This document shows, one piece after another, positions 26,272-26,431 of a stretch of 26,431 bases of DNA. The notes under the pieces are model-generated. The model was not told the origin of the DNA and ran no database searches. It was given only the letters and a program-made list of their open reading frames with translations. The DNA comes from Collinsella sp. Its GTDB lineage: Bacteria; Actinomycetota; Coriobacteriia; Coriobacteriales; Coriobacteriaceae. Position numbers and translations under genes: made by a program. The stretch spans positions 1 to 26,431 of the forward strand of contig DXMU01000031.1 in the NCBI GenBank assembly GCA_019414025.1. Direction: 5' to 3'. The first letter of the stretch is position 1. Each line of letters starts with the position of its first letter.

Positions 26272-26427
26272 CCCCGCCGAGGAGAACGGGGACCTCGAGC
26301 CGCGGAAGCGGCGAGGAACAACAACGACTCGAACAAAGTGACGGCAGGGAGGGTCTCCGGGGCTGGGGGCGGGGGTTAAGTTTGTCGCGAGTTCCGCACG
26401 CAAAGGAAAGCACTTAATGTGCTTTCC
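26272..26427. other. Hairpin-rich tail after the phosphoesterase gene
   Basis: CCCCG/CGGGG (26272-26291) is followed by GCCGC-GGAA-GCGGC (26299-26312), a stem closed by a GNRA-type tetraloop and extended by CTC/GAG. At the edge, GGAAAGCAC (26405-26413) pairs perfectly with GTGCTTTCC (26419-26427). The last stem resembles the GGAAAGYGC…GCTTTCC units inside the MITE-like element, so another repeat may begin here and run past the window. No gene is seen in 26232-26431. Confidence 0.5.
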
Positions 26428-26431
26428 GTCT

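Overview
The window looks like a chromosome segment from a GC-rich, anaerobic gut actinobacterium of the Coriobacteriia, most like Collinsella. This rests on gene content, strong GC-ending codon bias, good Shine-Dalgarno sites and the style of the intergenic repeats. It is inference, not a database result. The fermentative character is visible directly: a pyruvate:ferredoxin oxidoreductase (cut by the left edge) and a complete arginine deiminase (ADI) pathway.

Layout. 1-2298 is the C-terminal two thirds of pyruvate:ferredoxin oxidoreductase. 2299-2733 has no gene but holds a large nested palindrome and three hairpin-bearing tandem repeats. 2734-4095 (minus) is an AT-richer DUF4143-type ATPase with 34-bp direct repeats at its 5' end. 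A decayed gene remnant follows at 4203-4421. 4788-12873 is the arginine region: carbamate kinase copy 1; a minus-strand pair of an arginine-deiminase-like paralogue and an XRE/S24-type regulator; then the plus-strand set arcD (YfcC type), arcA, arcB/argF and arcC copy 2. The two carbamate kinase genes share an apparently identical block of about 1,046 bp that includes the terminator. A MITE-like element with 30-bp terminal inverted repeats lies at 12980-13249. It touches the stop codon of a membrane-anchored C39-like peptidase (minus, to 14281).

14643-17503 is a permease/amidohydrolase pair. It is followed by a LytS/LytTR two-component system (17615-19781), a zinc-dependent phospholipase C-like protein, and an Atg22/UMF1-type MFS transporter. 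Next comes a family-2 glycosyltransferase whose stop overlaps the start of a second LytS-type kinase, with its LytTR regulator behind. The window ends with a YfcE-type phosphoesterase and a hairpin-rich tail.

How the genes work together. ArcD would exchange arginine for ornithine. ArcA makes citrulline and ammonia, ArcB makes ornithine and carbamoyl phosphate, and ArcC makes ATP. The paralogous ArcA keeps the catalytic residues but has lost the arginines of the C-terminal gate loop. It is separated by one base from a regulator gene, and a perfect 21-bp palindrome lies in the divergent promoter region. This pair is the best candidate for something not yet described: an ADI-fold enzyme or sensor working with a S24-type repressor to control arginine catabolism. 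The two LytS/LytTR systems are paralogues of each other and sit beside transporters and a glycosyltransferase, which suggests nutrient sensing and cell-surface control.
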